Source: Hofstenia miamia
Taxonomy: Eukaryota; Xenacoelomorpha; Acoela; Hofsteniidae
Assembly (NCBI GenBank): GCA_900660155.1
Contig: CABFPE010000096.1
Span: 1,520,944-1,584,943, forward strand
Reading direction: 5' to 3'
Length of the DNA stretch: 64,000 bases
Every line of letters starts with the position of its first letter. Within the stretch, counting starts at the first letter, position 1. Below are positions 1-12,134 of the stretch, piece by piece. Both the position numbers and the translations under genes were made by a program. The notes beneath the pieces were generated by a model, which was not told the origin of the DNA, ran no database searches, and saw only the letters and a list, made by a program, of their open reading frames with translations.

Positions 1-1633
1 CTAACTGAAAATGCTTAAAATAAAATATTATCTAGGGTGATTGTTTTTTGGCCTAAAAATTTAATATTTTGACAACAAAAATTTACCAAAAAACAAAGAA
101 GTTTTGACCTTATTTTGACCTAATGATAAAATTAAAACGGTATAAAATTGAGTATGTATTTCGCTTAAAACTTGATACAAATAACAAAATATAATGTTTA
201 AGATATTCGACAGAAAAATAACGGGCTGTAAAAAAGCAAGAATAGCATTAGAACCTGAATTGAAAATTTTGATAATTGTTTCCACAAAATAAATTTACTA
301 ATTAAATTGTCGATTTTAACCTAATTCTGACCTAAAGATGAAATTTTGACCAAATCAAAATATTTCTGCAACTATACTAAATAATGGTAGAATTCGGGTT
401 TTTCATATTTAAACAAATATTGCGATATTTTTTGACCAGAAAATCATTTTGACTTTATTGACTTTTACGCGTTTTTACTAAAGTGTTTCGGTTTTAGTTT
501 TTTCGATTGACCACTCAAAATAATGACTGGTTAATCAACCTTCTTGAAATAATCCTTTATATGAATATGCAGGTGTCTTTTCAGAAACATACCTAATAGC
601 AAATTATCACTTGAAAACCAACGGTATGCAACATGTTTGCCTGATGTGATAAATGTCTTGTCCTTGCATAATTTATAGTAACGACATATTAAATTTTTGG
701 AAGAAATGTTTACATTTATTCAATCTTATGCATTGATCTTTCAAATTCCAGTGACTTACTGTTACAGAACTAATCTACGTGACTATGTCGTGAAGTATTA
801 ACAAATGATGTGGCCGATTTCTTAAACGGTGCAATCATTATAATATTAATTGCGTAAAAAAGAAGTAACAAAATTAAAAGCTTAATAATTTAATAAGATT
901 GCAAGCCAGAATTTTCAATAAACAGGCGTAGTTAACACCGCTGTAAATACAACATCTCAAAGTTGTTAACCGAATACATAAGATTGGAAATTAATTCCAA
1001 CCTATTTACATCCCCTCAAACACACAAAAGCAAGCAACCAAACACAAATTTGTTCTCAGGAATACATCAATAGTGTTTTAATTTTCTGCTAATCAAAATT
1101 GTATAAGTATATTAATTCAACTGGTTTTGTGATTAAATATAAAATCCATTAAATTTGCATGCACGCCAACATTTCTGATTATATATTTGCGGAATGCGGG
1201 ATGTCTTCGGTATTAAAATAATTGAAACATTTGTTAATTTCTTCTAAAACCGGTAACCATGAAATTAAATTTTAGGAAAAACGAAATTATTCTATACAAA
1301 TAGAGTTTGTAAATCACCTTTCAAAAGAAATTTTATTATACACATATTAGTGTCAATTTATCATGAACAATAACAAAACCTGATTTCCTCAAATGTGAGA
1401 AATATTGCCTTAGTACGTTTTTACTTCCATAACCATATTTTTGAACATAAATTAGAGCCGACCCTTAAATAGAATAGAATTGAGTCAGAAATTACAAGTA
1501 AGAAGCGTTGGGATGTGTAGTGCAATTATTTCTCCTGAGTTCTTCATCTTCTTCTCGCTAAATATATATGAATTAAGATTTGTGAAATTCAGGGGAAAGA
1601 ATGGTACCCCACATTCTAACTTTTTTTATTAAT
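1..1633. other. AT-rich stretch, no gene seen
   Basis: I see no coding potential, RNA gene or clear repeat boundary here. A minus-strand open frame near the left edge (61-285) is short, of low complexity and without recognisable motifs. Confidence 0.5.
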
Positions 1634-1876
1634 CTGAACATGTCAAAAAGTGTCCCAAGATATGTCGTGGGAGAGCCCAGCACGTCAAAGTTCAATAATC
1701 CTAGTTTTCCCGCGAATTGAAATCCTTATGACTTTCTTTATTTGTTCAAAGCAATTTTGCATTTTCTGAAAGCCAAGCTCCCCGAGACTATTGCAAAAAT
1801 CAGAACGAGAATCGCTTATTTTCTTGAAAAATTATAAAGCTTGAAATCAAATGCAGCAGTTATTTTGGGACAGAGT
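1634..1876 (-). repeat. Dispersed repeat A, copy 1 (inverted relative to copy 2)
   Basis: The reverse complement of this stretch closely matches 12135-12386 on the plus strand. Both run from TCTGTCCCAAAATAACTGC, through a shared block with CGGGAAAAC, to a shared GGGCTCTCCCA and end near GACACTTTTTG. By eye the similarity is high, with small indels. The C-rich outer end looks like a DNA-transposon terminus, but no second terminus or target-site duplication was identified. No protein is encoded. Confidence 0.7.
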
Positions 1877-2317
1877 GAGTATTATTTCTGGTACTTATTG
1901 TCTTAAACCTAAAAATGACTCAAAATTTGAGACGGAAACATTTCAAGTAATAATACAGTGCTTAACATAACAATGTTTCTCAAAATGTACTTTGCGGACA
2001 AAAAGGGCTCATGCTACTCGTGGGCTTCATTCTGCCTCCCAATTAATGTCTACATCTATGAAAAGAATTAAGAAGAAGTCATAAAATTATTTTCGATTTA
2101 AAAATAAAGTATTCAGGACATATGGAAATGTGTTGTCAAGTCAACGAAATAGACTATGTCCTGATATGTTAGAAAAAACTTGATTTTTTGCATGACAAAT
2201 TGAGAATCATGTTAAAATATAGCTTTTTTTCCTAGAAAATTCCATTTTGAAATCAAGGTTTATTTCAGAATTTAGCGATGATGTTGCACATATATTATCC
2301 GGAAAACAAGATAAATT

Positions 2318-2386
2318 TTACCGGATATCCGGATCCGGCTGTGCAATTGCAGATTCTGTCGGATATCGGCGTTCTGTTCATCCCTA
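2318..2386. repeat. Possible single hAT-like transposon terminus
   Basis: Read on the minus strand, this begins TAGGGATGAACAGAACGCC, followed by repeated CCGGATATCCGG-type palindromes. That arrangement of a TAGGGATG terminus with subterminal GGATATCC repeats resembles some hAT families. No matching left terminus or 8-bp duplication was found, so the element would be truncated. The assignment is by resemblance only. Confidence 0.3.
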
Positions 2387-2694
2387 AATTGTTGTATAAT
2401 CCTTCTAGCAATTTAAGAATATTACCATAATAAATTATTTTTATTACATGTCTATGTATATACCAAACCACTACAAAAAAGCGGGGATCGCTGTATTTCG
2501 TTGTAAAAATCGATATTAGGACAACTAAAGCATTCGGATTTATTTAATATTTTAAACAAAGTGAATCTATAGTACAATACAACCTACGTTTTGAGAATAT
2601 GGCCTGCTTTAGCCTGGCCAAACTTTGAAGTTAAATTGGCGGCAATTAAATTAAATCACAAATTTCAAATCACTACTTAAACATATAAAAGATA

Positions 2695-3330
2695 GTTGTA
2701 TTCTCCGTGACGTAAAAAACCCCGAACTTTTTATATTTTCCAGAGAATGATTAACTGTGCAATCAAAAGGTTCTAGTTCTTCTGCAACGAAAGTAGGCTG
2801 TGTGAATATATTTCACGTAAGCAAGTTAGTTAAAGCTGTGAAGCACCGCTCTGCATGAGGCTCTATGCTAGCTACTAATTGTCCGATTGCATACATGGTA
2901 TTAGCAGACTTGGAAGCACATTTCATGAAGAACTCTTATGCAGAACAGATTAATCGGAAATTGAGGCCCTTAGGATCCTTAAAAATAGGTGCATTGTTAA
3001 AACAAAGTTAGTAAATGAAGTAACACGTAGTTTTCTAATGTAATCTACAGTAGCCTTCTTTTCTAAATCATTAGTAGCGGCATTGAGATATCGGATCTCT
3101 TACCATTTGCTTTTGAGATTGTGGTGAGCTGTAAATTTTTTGGGTTTCACGTTTTGAAGTTTCTGAATTGATTTTTCTATATACAAATATCACTCGTTTT
3201 TTGAATAACATTACACACATATTTAACTCCCATTAATAGGAGCGGATGCATAAATTTTAATGAATCATTTGATTTTTGCATACATTGTTTATGTCATTTG
3301 CGTTGCATTGCATTCTCAATTTATGGCACA
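2695..3330 (-). repeat. Dispersed repeat B, copy 1 (inverted relative to copy 2)
   Basis: The reverse complement of this segment matches 13692-14352 on the plus strand over its whole length. Shared landmarks in order are AATGATTCATTAAAA, ATCTCAAAAGCAAATGGTA, GAAAAGAAGGCTACTGTAG, TTCATTTACTAACTTTGTT and GCAGAAGAACTAGAA. The copies differ by scattered substitutions and small indels, as expected of an old interspersed family. Open frames across it are short and match nothing I recognise; the landmark spacing hints at decayed coding DNA, but no protein family can be named. Confidence 0.8.
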
Positions 3331-4219
3331 TAAAGATCAAATTCACCGTTCAAATAAATTATTAAACTCTAAAAGATGGAGTTATATGGCATCCTTCTCA
3401 ATGGTAATGTTAATTCAAAAAATGCTTTAAATGTTAAGGTTGTTCTAGTAATTTTTTACTGTAAGGTAAATGTGTGCCTACTTTCAAAATTGTGATCATG
3501 CATACACATAAACACTGAACACCGACAGTCAAAGGCAGAAACAATTCATCGACTTCACTAAATGTATGTTAGAAATATATTTCGAAGTATGTTTAAAATG
3601 AAACTTCAATTCATTTCAATTTGTCGAATATCTCGTAATATAATAGGCAGCAGGCGCCAAAATCAACGCTACATACAGAACCAAAATAACCTTACAATAA
3701 CTTCAACACTACTGGTGCTGGTGTTGTGAATGCTTCAACTGACATGAAGATTTATTTATGTAGTAAAATATAGTCACGATTAAACATTTTTGTGAAAGCA
3801 TTATGGAATTGTACTATTGGGTCAACTCTGAGGCTTTCCTAATTATAAAAATAGTCAAATTAACCAATAGATTAGTTTTGTAAATAATAACAAATGGATT
3901 CACATTTAGTGTACACAGAAATAGAGCATTTTGCTTTTCAATTAAAAACCTTTGAAAAAAACTGTTTTTTTTATCATTTTAAACAATTTACTCTAAACCT
4001 ATTGGAAATTTCTGAAATTGTGAGGCATGTGCAATGGACACATCTATGGGTGAATCAAGAGGCCTACAGTGCATGGGAGCAAATTACTAACTTTAGGTGC
4101 TTATGTTTCTGGATGTAGACCAAGTAAGCCATGTTGCGGTGAGCCGTACTTAAGGTCAGCAGTTACTGCGCGCTTCGATATATCAGTGATTGGATGAGCA
4201 GACCTCCTCTATCCTATAG
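3331..4219. other. AT-rich stretch, no gene seen
   Basis: A 74-codon open frame at 3894-4118 has no recognisable motif and no splice or start context, and is best treated as chance. Nothing else is supported here. Confidence 0.45.
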
Positions 4220-4227
4220 CCTTTTCA

Positions 4228-4671
4228 CAGGCTTGCCCATTGGACAGATTTTGCTGTCCAGTCCAATCCAATTCAAAACAAAAATTTTAGAATTGTCCAA
4301 TTGGAATCCAATCGAATTCCAATCTAATTTACGCTTTAATAGAAATTTTCAACATTGCATTAAAGTATGTTCCCTAATAGACCTACCCATGCCCCAAGAT
4401 TTTAAATTTACTAAAAGGCTTGGAGAAAATTCTTTGTAAATGTGCAAAAACGTTTTCTCCATTTTTTAGAAAGGACGTTAGGGTGTTTAAGGTTAATGGT
4501 ATGAGAAATTGTATTATAAAAATTGTGATTTTAAAATTTTTGTAAAATTATTCACGTGAAGTTCCAAGTGAAATCCAATGAATAGCAAATTTTATTTGTC
4601 TAACCAATTCCAATACAATTCCAATGTCCTATTGAAATCCAACTAGATTTCAATTCCAATGGACAAGTCTG
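4228..4671. mobile_element. Non-autonomous hAT-type MITE, 444 bp, with 8-bp TSD
   Basis: The ends are inverted repeats: CAGGCTTGCCCATTGGA at the left and, read inward from the right, CAGACTTGTCCATTGGA. They are flanked by near-identical 8-mers, CCTTTTCA (4220-4227) and CCTTTTTA (4672-4679). An 8-bp target duplication with CA-G-starting TIRs is the hAT signature. The subterminal regions are packed with CCAATT / AATTGGA / AATCCAAT words on both sides, plausible transposase binding repeats. No transposase is encoded, so mobilisation would need a related autonomous copy. Confidence 0.75.
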
Positions 4672-4679
4672 CCTTTTTA

Positions 4680-7080
4680 GTTTTTACGTATTCTTCTTAG
4701 TTATGAGAATTTTAAATTTTTTATAAACAACCACCACAGATTTTACAAAATTCCTGGAGATTTAAGGTTAAATATTATAAGAATACAATTATAAAAAAAT
4801 TAGATTGTCTGCAGGTCTCGACACTCTGAATGCTTTTAAATTCGTGAAAATTTAAGTCTGTTATCAAAGTGCACATTTCAATGATATTTTGACTGGATTA
4901 TGCATAATATGAACAGTGATAATTCGTTTTTTAATTTGAAATTGAAGATTCCAATTTGATTTGAAACATTTGGATAAAACAAAACAAGCACATGGGTGAG
5001 CAATAAAAATCTACAAATACAATTTTATTCATAAGGGCTGCTTTTAGACATGGCTCATATCAATTTTAATAAAAAACTTCACAGAATATCAATTTATTAT
5101 TAATCAATTACTGAAACTACATTAAAATTGAGCTTTGCTAAAAAGAAGTTGATGCTTGAAATATTTTTTCCTTTTTTAAACATTTACTAATGAAACCATT
5201 TAAAAAATACATTTCCCACAAATATAATATAAATTAACAAGCCACTGCTAAAATATTTTAATAACCTCGTTGTTCTTACTTTTTGAATTCGCTGTTAATC
5301 ATAATGTTTGATGATAGAATATGCACAAGAACAAAGTTCATAATCGTTAGAAAAACTACAATATATTTGCTAAACATTTCTGGTAATTAATATGAATAAC
5401 TAATACCCACAATTTTAAAATTTTCTATACATTTTACGATTAAAAATATCTTAAGTTTCTTACACTTAATTTTCCAACAATTTAAACCACGGTTTAACAT
5501 ATTGTCAAAATACATTCTTCAATAAATAATTATTTATATACATTTTGATTGACATAGATGTTCAAACAATGTAACTGTCTGTTGTAAGCCGGTACTGTTC
5601 AAAGTTTTGAGAAATCCAAGTAATTTTGTGCTGTGAGAATTGTCCCTGACCAAACCAGTGATCAATACTGCTAGTCTATCTAAATTTTAAATGAAAAATC
5701 ATTTGAAATTAGGTCAATTTTTTTAAATCAGGCCTACTGCAGGAAAACATATATGTAGAGTAAAAATATTTTACACGTGCTAAATATTTTTGAAACACCC
5801 TAATGTACATCTAAAATTTCTAAAAGTTATATTGATATTTTATTAAAATCCTTAGTGTTGTAAAAATTAATTAAGCTAATTTACGAATTTTTGCAGAAAA
5901 ACAATTAAAATTATGCTAAATTTATACAATTTTATATTACAAAATTGTGGGCAATTTAGCATTCAATGAACGAGCATGGATTTATGTATTTATATATATA
6001 TATATGTATATAAATTAATTTATATTTTTATTTTCTCCAGTAGAATTATGTATTCCCACAGAAATGACAAACCACAAACCCATCAAATCCTGAGACCTAA
6101 GTAGAAAAAAGCAAGAAATAAATTGAATGATAGAAAATGAAATGAAGAGTTATAAAAAAGTAGCTGAAAAGCTTTGAACACCTAATTTGAGAGAGTAACG
6201 CATGCGTACAAAGCGCTAACATTTTCACCTGCAATCGCATCCAATTCTTTTTGATATCACTTCAAAGCTGTGTATTTATAGTGCATTCTGTAATTTATTT
6301 TCAAGAATTCTACTAAAAAATCTTGGAAAATTTCGGGAATTTCTGTCATCTTTTACAATAAAATGGATAATAATTGATTAATAACGAAATTATATAATGA
6401 ATGAAACTGAGAAAATAGATAGCAACCGAACACATTCCCTGCCGTACATTTGAACAGACTTACCTGTCTACAATTCTTTCGTTGATTGTTCCAATAATTT
6501 ACTGAATGAATGCGATTATCAACATTTCTCCTAGTAGTGGATTTAAACCCTTATTCTTGAAATTTTAAAGTCAATTAAAAAACTAATCAAGTGCAGTTCA
6601 GATCAGATATTAGTTTGCAATTTTACCATTTTACAGAAAATAAGATAAAGATTTATGCATTTTAAAGATATATTAACAACCTACACAACTGTCGAAAATA
6701 TCATTTTATAATATTTTCCAAATAGCATCATAGGAAAACAAGGAATAACTCATATTTTATACATGCCTTTTTCCGGATATTGAACAATTGGGATTGTAAA
6801 TTAATATCTAAATTCTTTCCAAACATTGGTAAGAAGCAACAATTTGGTAGACGTTTTATCTGCCGCATCGGACAAAATATCATTTTATGGAAAATAAACT
6901 ACAATATGCCTGAAAAAATCTTACTAGTTCAGGCAAGAAGTTATGTTTGGGCGTAATTTTTTTCTTTGAATTTTTTTATGAAATAATTAATTGACCTAAA
7001 CACATTAGCGAAAGCCTTACTGCAAAATAGTTGAATAATTTATCTCAGCGCTTGCAAAAAGTTTATGCAAAACACAAGAG

Positions 7081-7130
<50 letters not shown>

Positions 7131-9440
7131 GAGTAGAAAGATATGAAAATAGGCAATATAAATTTACAAACATCCAAACCTGAAGTGTGTGCCACTGAAT
7201 ATATTCCAGCATTGAACATCAGTGTGAAAGAAGCGGAGAGGATACGTGATAATCCAAGCAGCCCCAAGCTCTCATAAAATAAGCAAGTGCTTTGAAAATA
7301 TATTTATTCTACAGACCTGTAACAATTTAGTGCACAAAAACCAATAAAAATGAAATGTTGTATGATCATAGAAAATTTTCATTACAATGCTTTGAAAAAT
7401 AGACTATCTATGACATTCCCAAGGTGTAACAAATTAGACACAGCCCACGTGTTAGCTATATTTTGCAAAAAAACTTAAAAGCGTTCGGCAGAAGTGAAAA
7501 CCGGTCTAAATGTTCTTACGCGCTCCTTTAACTTTAGGGTTTCGTGGAGTCGACCAGCCGGCGGAAGTCTGACGAATAAAAACTATCGAGGAATATAGAT
7601 TAGATAGTAACAATCTCTTAAGATGCTTGATGAAAAGCATATTTCTTATGGGATTTGTGGTGCAACAAACTAAAAAGTGCAAAGATGGCAGGAGTTTGTG
7701 ATTTTAAATTTTTTGCAGAAAAACATCGCGTATCCCTAGAAGGATTAAAAAGAAAAATTCTAAGAATAAGTAAGGATTCGATATTATTGTTGACAATAAG
7801 TTAGTTTTCTAATAATAAGCAAGTATGAATTCACTGCAGCAAACATGAGAAAGAATGATATATTTGCCGGGTAGTATAAAGCCAGAGCCAAATAAACTCG
7901 ACCAATCCGGGCCGGTTTTCAAATCTAGGGAAGCCTCCGGTAGAATCAATACTTTCAAGCACTGAATTGCAATGAGAGAACTACGATAGTTTATCAACAA
8001 GAGTTTTTGGCGCTAGATAGTCTTCAATATTAACATAAACTTGTTTATGTTCTTAAAAATGGGTCAGATGAGGTCAAATGTTCAATAACAGCAAATGAAT
8101 GGGGTACAATTCTTGTACCGTCATCAAGCCTATATCCGGAAATACTGAAAAAACAATTCATCGAACATGTAAATTCATCTAAAATAAATTCTTGAATTGA
8201 ACATTAAAGATCGTAAATGATTTTTGCATAAATTAATATCAAAATTTAACTTGGAATTAATCATTTAATGTCCTCCAGAGAGCAATGTTGCATATTATAA
8301 AATATTTTAGTGCGACAGCTTCTGTCAATTATAGCAGAAGTGAGCCTCCATTTCCCGCACTTATAAAACGAAAATTACTAATATGCTTCTGAATTTTAGC
8401 AACCGTGTATAAAATGTCTGGACTGTCAGACATATTGGAAACTTTCCAATTTGATATATTTTAGCACGCATATGATAACACAGGTGAGTCAGATATCTTT
8501 CACATAGATCACGTAAAGGCAACAGAAACTAGACTATTGTCTTAAACTAGATTTTTTGAAACACGTACATTTTATCATACGAAAAAAATGTTACATTTGA
8601 TGTTAGTAGGAAAGGCTTCTGCATTCAGAGGAGACATAAAACAAACTATGTATCAAACAGTTATCTAGATACATCCCTTTAATGAAGCCCCATCCATTAA
8701 TTAACGCAATTGGCCTTTAGAAAGAAGCAAACGCTTTCGATGAGTAAATTAGTGAAAAAAATTCTTTAATTTATTTAACAAGTAAATATTTAATGAACAA
8801 AATTTGAAAACAAAAATTATAATTTTCAGGCTTCGGAGCAGCTTGTTCTCAATATGTTAGTACCAAATAATTTGTATTTCTCTATTCGAAAATTGAAAAT
8901 TATCTGCAGGCCGAAAATAAATGCAACCTTAAACAATTGGCTAATAATTATATTCAAATATGCCACTGATATTTGCTAGAAAAGCAAGATGTCAGGGGAT
9001 TCAACAAAAAGATCACTTGTTACTTTTACAAACAACAAATCTTAGCAATTTTTGGCAATTAACTAGACAAAATAGGCATACAAAATACGGGCATCATATG
9101 GATGTATTCAAAAGACAACCTCCGTCATTATATAAGTATTCGTTCATTCTCATAATTACTACAAGGAAAATACCTGAATTGATGAAGATTCGGGATTGGT
9201 TATTTTGTGTTATCAATAAAAAGGTTCTAATTGAATTGACAAAGAAGACAAAATTTTATAAATGCCAACCAGGAAAAGTTGAATGCATCAGCCAACAATT
9301 TTTCAGCTGATTCCATCCGTTTATTGCAGCGAACAAGAATCCCAAGATTTGGACCCGCGTTATCCGCTTTTAGGGATTTAAACTGTGAAAATGCTACAGA
9401 GCCTGAATGATATCAAACAATTTCAATATGAAATTTCAAA
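4680..9440. other. Long AT-rich stretch with (TA)n tracts, no gene seen
   Basis: Apart from microsatellites at about 5990-6013 and 7082-7128, nothing is supported. The longest open frame (8960-9310, 116 codons, plus) has no family resemblance, no hydrophobic or coiled-coil pattern and no splice context. Shorter frames at 7040-7267 and 7809-8000 are equally featureless. Confidence 0.5.
7082..7128. repeat. (TA)n microsatellite
   Basis: An uninterrupted TA dinucleotide run of about 23 units. Similar tracts occur at roughly 5990-6013, 10714-10733, 13585-13619, 27849-27872, 40500-40524, 45467-45488, 49273-49322 (interrupted), 51110-51149 (interrupted) and 59075-59092. Confidence 0.95.
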
Positions 9441-9540
9441 AAGCTTGTAATTTAGCGTGTACAAACATACAACTTTTATTGTGAATCTAATTAAATTATG
9501 AAAAGTTGTGAAAATAGTTGTAAATGTTTACGCTACTTAA
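9441..9540. mobile_element. Mini-foldback (~95 bp) of the 55.9-kb MITE family
   Basis: The left half reads AGCGTGTACAAACATACAAC and the right end, read inward, AGTAGCGTAAACATTTACAAC, so the segment can fold on itself. Its order of words (GCGT-ACA, ACAACTTTT-TTGTG, CTAATTAAAT, AAAAGTTGTG, TTTACGCTAC) parallels the repeat unit inside the element at 55873-56299. It looks like a single-unit member of that family. No TSD was resolved. Confidence 0.55.
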
Positions 9541-10009
9541 CTATTGGACTTGAGGTTGGGGTGGACTTCCTTCCTCCCTCTCATAATTTTTTTCTAAATA
9601 TCTGCTCATTTTATGTATTGTATTGGTTTTCAACCAATTTTTGCAAAAATTTATCACTGTTAGTGAAAAGTATGTAAAATAAGCAAGTAAATAATATTTG
9701 ATTGGCTAGGAATCTATTATAGTAAATCTCAGCATTTCCAACTGCTAAAATCAATATTGAATCTTTCAAAAAATCACAAAATGCTGAGATTTGATAATGT
9801 CATCAAAAAACGATGGCATTACATTTCTAAACATTGATCGCATCCATAAGCCTAATAGGATATATTCAATTGCTTCAAAACTAAATGCACAGTGAAGGCA
9901 TCGTAGCTTAAAATTTAACTCTTGAAGATCATCAACTTTTGCATAGATTATTTTTTGTTTTAACACTTTTTTGTTTTTTACTCATTAAATGAATTCCGCC
10001 AATTTTTGA

Positions 10010-10420
10010 CTCATCGCAAGCAACGGGTACGACTACCGAATGGTCCTTTGTGGTAATGGGAGATGATACTGGGAGGTATTCCACAAAGAACAAAACTCAA
10101 TTCAAGGCTGTTTGCTTTTCTTATCAACATAATTTTGGTGTGGGATTGAAATAGGTATATGAAACGACCGCGAGAAAAATAGTTACCAGGAATAACCCTA
10201 GCGTTGCAAATGATATTGTTCTGGATATTAGTAATTGGTGCTCTGAACGCAAGATGGTCCTTCATCCTAATAAATGTGAAAAACTAACAGTCAGTTTTCT
10301 CCGAGATTATAAATTGCCTCCTGAACTAATTACTGAGAATTGCGGTGGCATTCGCATCGGATTAAATAACATATTAACAGACATCTTGAAACGGAAATAT
10401 TCAGTCACCATATTGAATTA
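10010..10420 (+). pseudogene. Non-LTR retrotransposon RT fragment (decayed)
   Basis: Translation around 10070-10150 gives GGIPQRTKL..RLFAFLIN, recognisable as the RT block usually written GxPQGTKLGPLLF..MIND. About 100 bp on, in another frame, NNPSVANDIVLDISNWCSERKM.LHPNKCEKL matches the segment following the catalytic YxDD block (W..EN.M.LN..KCK.L). Frameshifts and stops separate the two and the YVDD block itself is not intact. It is a short relic with neither 5' end nor endonuclease domain. Confidence 0.6.
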
Positions 10421-10733
10421 AAAAAAAAATTTAGAAATAGTCATGAAAAAACCCAGACTAAGATCTGTGAGGCTCTAATAATAATAACTAAACAATATAA
10501 TAAAGAAAACATCATGAATAAACAATGTAATTTAAGAAAGAAAGGAATTTATGTATTATAGTGTATGTAATATCATTATCTTGTAAAGTGTGTTATATTG
10601 TAAACTTTTACTACTGCAAAAAAATTGTAAACTGACGATGACTATAATATCGCCAATACGTTTTTTATTTAAGTCAATTGAAAATTATATGAAACTCCGT
10701 AAATTTACTTTAGAATATATATATATATATATA

Positions 10734-11792
10734 CAGTAATGGAAATATGTATTCGACCACCTTTCTATTTTGAATAAATAATGAACATTCATGGAATAGA
10801 TTGTCGAAGATTATAACTGAATGATACTTTGATTGAGCAAGAAAAATCTGTATGTCTAATACCATAAAATATGTAGAATAACAATTGGCTAGGAATTTTT
10901 AATCAAAATTAGAAAAAATGTATTGGAAAAATGTATTCGGCCACCTGAAAAAATTTTAACAAATGAACAAATCCGAAAAAAGTAAATTCAAAATAAGATA
11001 TATAAATTAATAATTGATGCAATATAAGCATTTAGCATAAAAATTCTCTCTTCTAATATTTTGTAGGTTGTCACTTTGAGCGAATAACAGCTTCAAGGCG
11101 ATCAGCGATTGAAGCAAAATGTCTTTCAATAAAGCTGTTGGGAATCGGAAAAAATTCTTTCTTTCTTGCGGTCCACAGCTTGTGTTCAGTGTAAAAAGTA
11201 CACTGTACAATTCGATATTTTATCTCTTCCTGGGATTTTGCATTGAAAGGCACACAAGAGCTGATTGAGAGGTCTTGGAAGTCTTCTTTTGTCTTCCGGA
11301 CTTTGGCTTGGGGACAATGATGTTTTCAGAAGTGAAACGTCTGATGACATCCTCGACACTACTTCGAGGTCGCTCTATAAGTCGGATTATATTACGTTGA
11401 CTCATCCCTTCCAAATGTTTGGAGATAATCAACTCGCGGATGGCAAAAGGTACGTAACCAGGCATCATATATGGCGAAGAAAGACTGTTATTAGACAATT
11501 TCAATATAAATAGACTGAAAAAAGCTCAACCAATGAAATTTTTTACAGATTTTCAAATTTGGTGTGAAGTGGCCGAATACATTTTCCCAAGAAAATATTA
11601 GCCAACCACAAGTATTGTAACATTTCTCCCTGAGATTTAAAGTAAACGGTGATAATTATGTCTTAACATTGATGAATTCCTCTTTCTGTAACATCAAATG
11701 TATTTTAAAAATACCTATTTCACTCTTGGCGTCTATTTCTTAGAAATATTTATGACAAATCATGGGTAGCCGAATTCTTTTTTCCGGTACTG
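10734..11792 (-). mobile_element. Tc1-like transposon, internally deleted, with IR/DR-type ends
   Basis: The element is bounded by TA dinucleotides (10732-10733 and 11793-11794), as expected for Tc1/mariner TA target duplication. The left end reads CAGTAATGGAAATATGTATT and the right end, read inward, CAGTACCGGAAAAAAGAATT; both continue into CG-C-ACC. Each end has a second, inner copy of the TIR core: TGGAAAAATGTATTCGGCCA near 10924 and, inverted, near 11565-11590, some 185-200 bp inside. That is the inverted-repeat/direct-repeat layout of Sleeping Beauty-like Tc1 elements. The interior holds only the two ends of a transposase gene on the minus strand. The element stops about 85 bp from the displaced potassium-channel exon. 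Confidence 0.85.
11071..11504 (-). pseudogene. Tc1-like transposase remnant (HTH start and C-terminal tail only)
   Basis: The 5' part (11504 to about 11240) encodes the N-terminal paired-type helix-turn-helix of a Tc1 transposase: motifs RELIISKHLEGMSQRNI, SSVEDVIRRF and KPKSGRQKKT are typical. In another frame the 3' part (11253-11071) encodes a C-terminus with IPNSFIERHFASI followed by RLEAVIRSK, the usual end of these proteins. The central DDE catalytic domain, roughly 200 residues, is missing, and the halves meet near 11240 with a frame change. The gene cannot encode an active transposase. Confidence 0.8.
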
Positions 11793-11811
11793 TATATACA
11801 TAAATAAGATG

Positions 11812-11900
11812 ATTTTTGCCTTAGATGTGGATTCCCCACTAATATATATATATATATATATATAAGTTGATTTTTGCCTTAGATGTGGATTCCCCATTAA
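11812..11900. repeat. Duplicated exon-end segment flanking a (TA)n tract
   Basis: The block TGATTTTTGCCTTAGATGTG plus ATTCCCCA occurs twice, at about 11812-11839 and 11869-11896, on either side of an approximately 25-bp TA run. On the minus strand the second copy is the 3' end of the potassium-channel T1 exon together with its splice donor. The first copy lies just downstream in what would be intron, so the donor AAG|GCAAAA is present twice. Replication slippage or repair at the TA tract could produce this. Confidence 0.8.
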
Positions 11901-12052
11901 TGTATTCGGAAATCTTTCTAAGGTGGCCAAATTGGTTTCGAAGCGGGTACCACTGACGTTGATTGTAACTCGCTCATTCACAACCACATCTGTGTATTTC
12001 AAATGCGAAGGTGAGCGTTTGGGATATGGAGTTTCTAAGGTGCCAACACAAC
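11878..12052 (-). CDS. Kv channel exon: first half of T1 tetramerisation domain (out of order)
   Basis: The minus strand encodes about 57 residues ending in a canonical Shaker/Kv1 T1 start: NERVTINVSGTRFET, then LATLERFPNTLMGNPHL. The exon begins after GGTATTTTAG (12053) in phase 2 and has no in-frame ATG, so a further 5' exon is expected. It ends CTA AG followed by GCAAAA, so the donor would be of the rare GC type; there is no GT in the right place. Joined to the exon at 48296-48519 it gives GNPHLR-LNYYDAKKKEYFFDR, which aligns residue for residue with Shaker-family T1. Yet it lies on the same strand about 15 kb beyond that gene's stop codon. It may start a tandem paralogue, belong to a mis-ordered contig (an N gap of exactly 1000 lies between), or be a duplicated exon. 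Confidence 0.8.
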
Positions 12053-12134
12053 CTAAAATACCAAAACTTCAAATACTGTTTCTAACACGGACTTTTTTTA
12101 GATATTTCAAATAATGTACATTTATTAAATATTT

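Noticed and set aside
8960-9310. 116-codon plus-strand open frame
   Set aside because: No recognisable motif, no hydrophobic or coiled-coil pattern, no splice or start context; consistent with chance.
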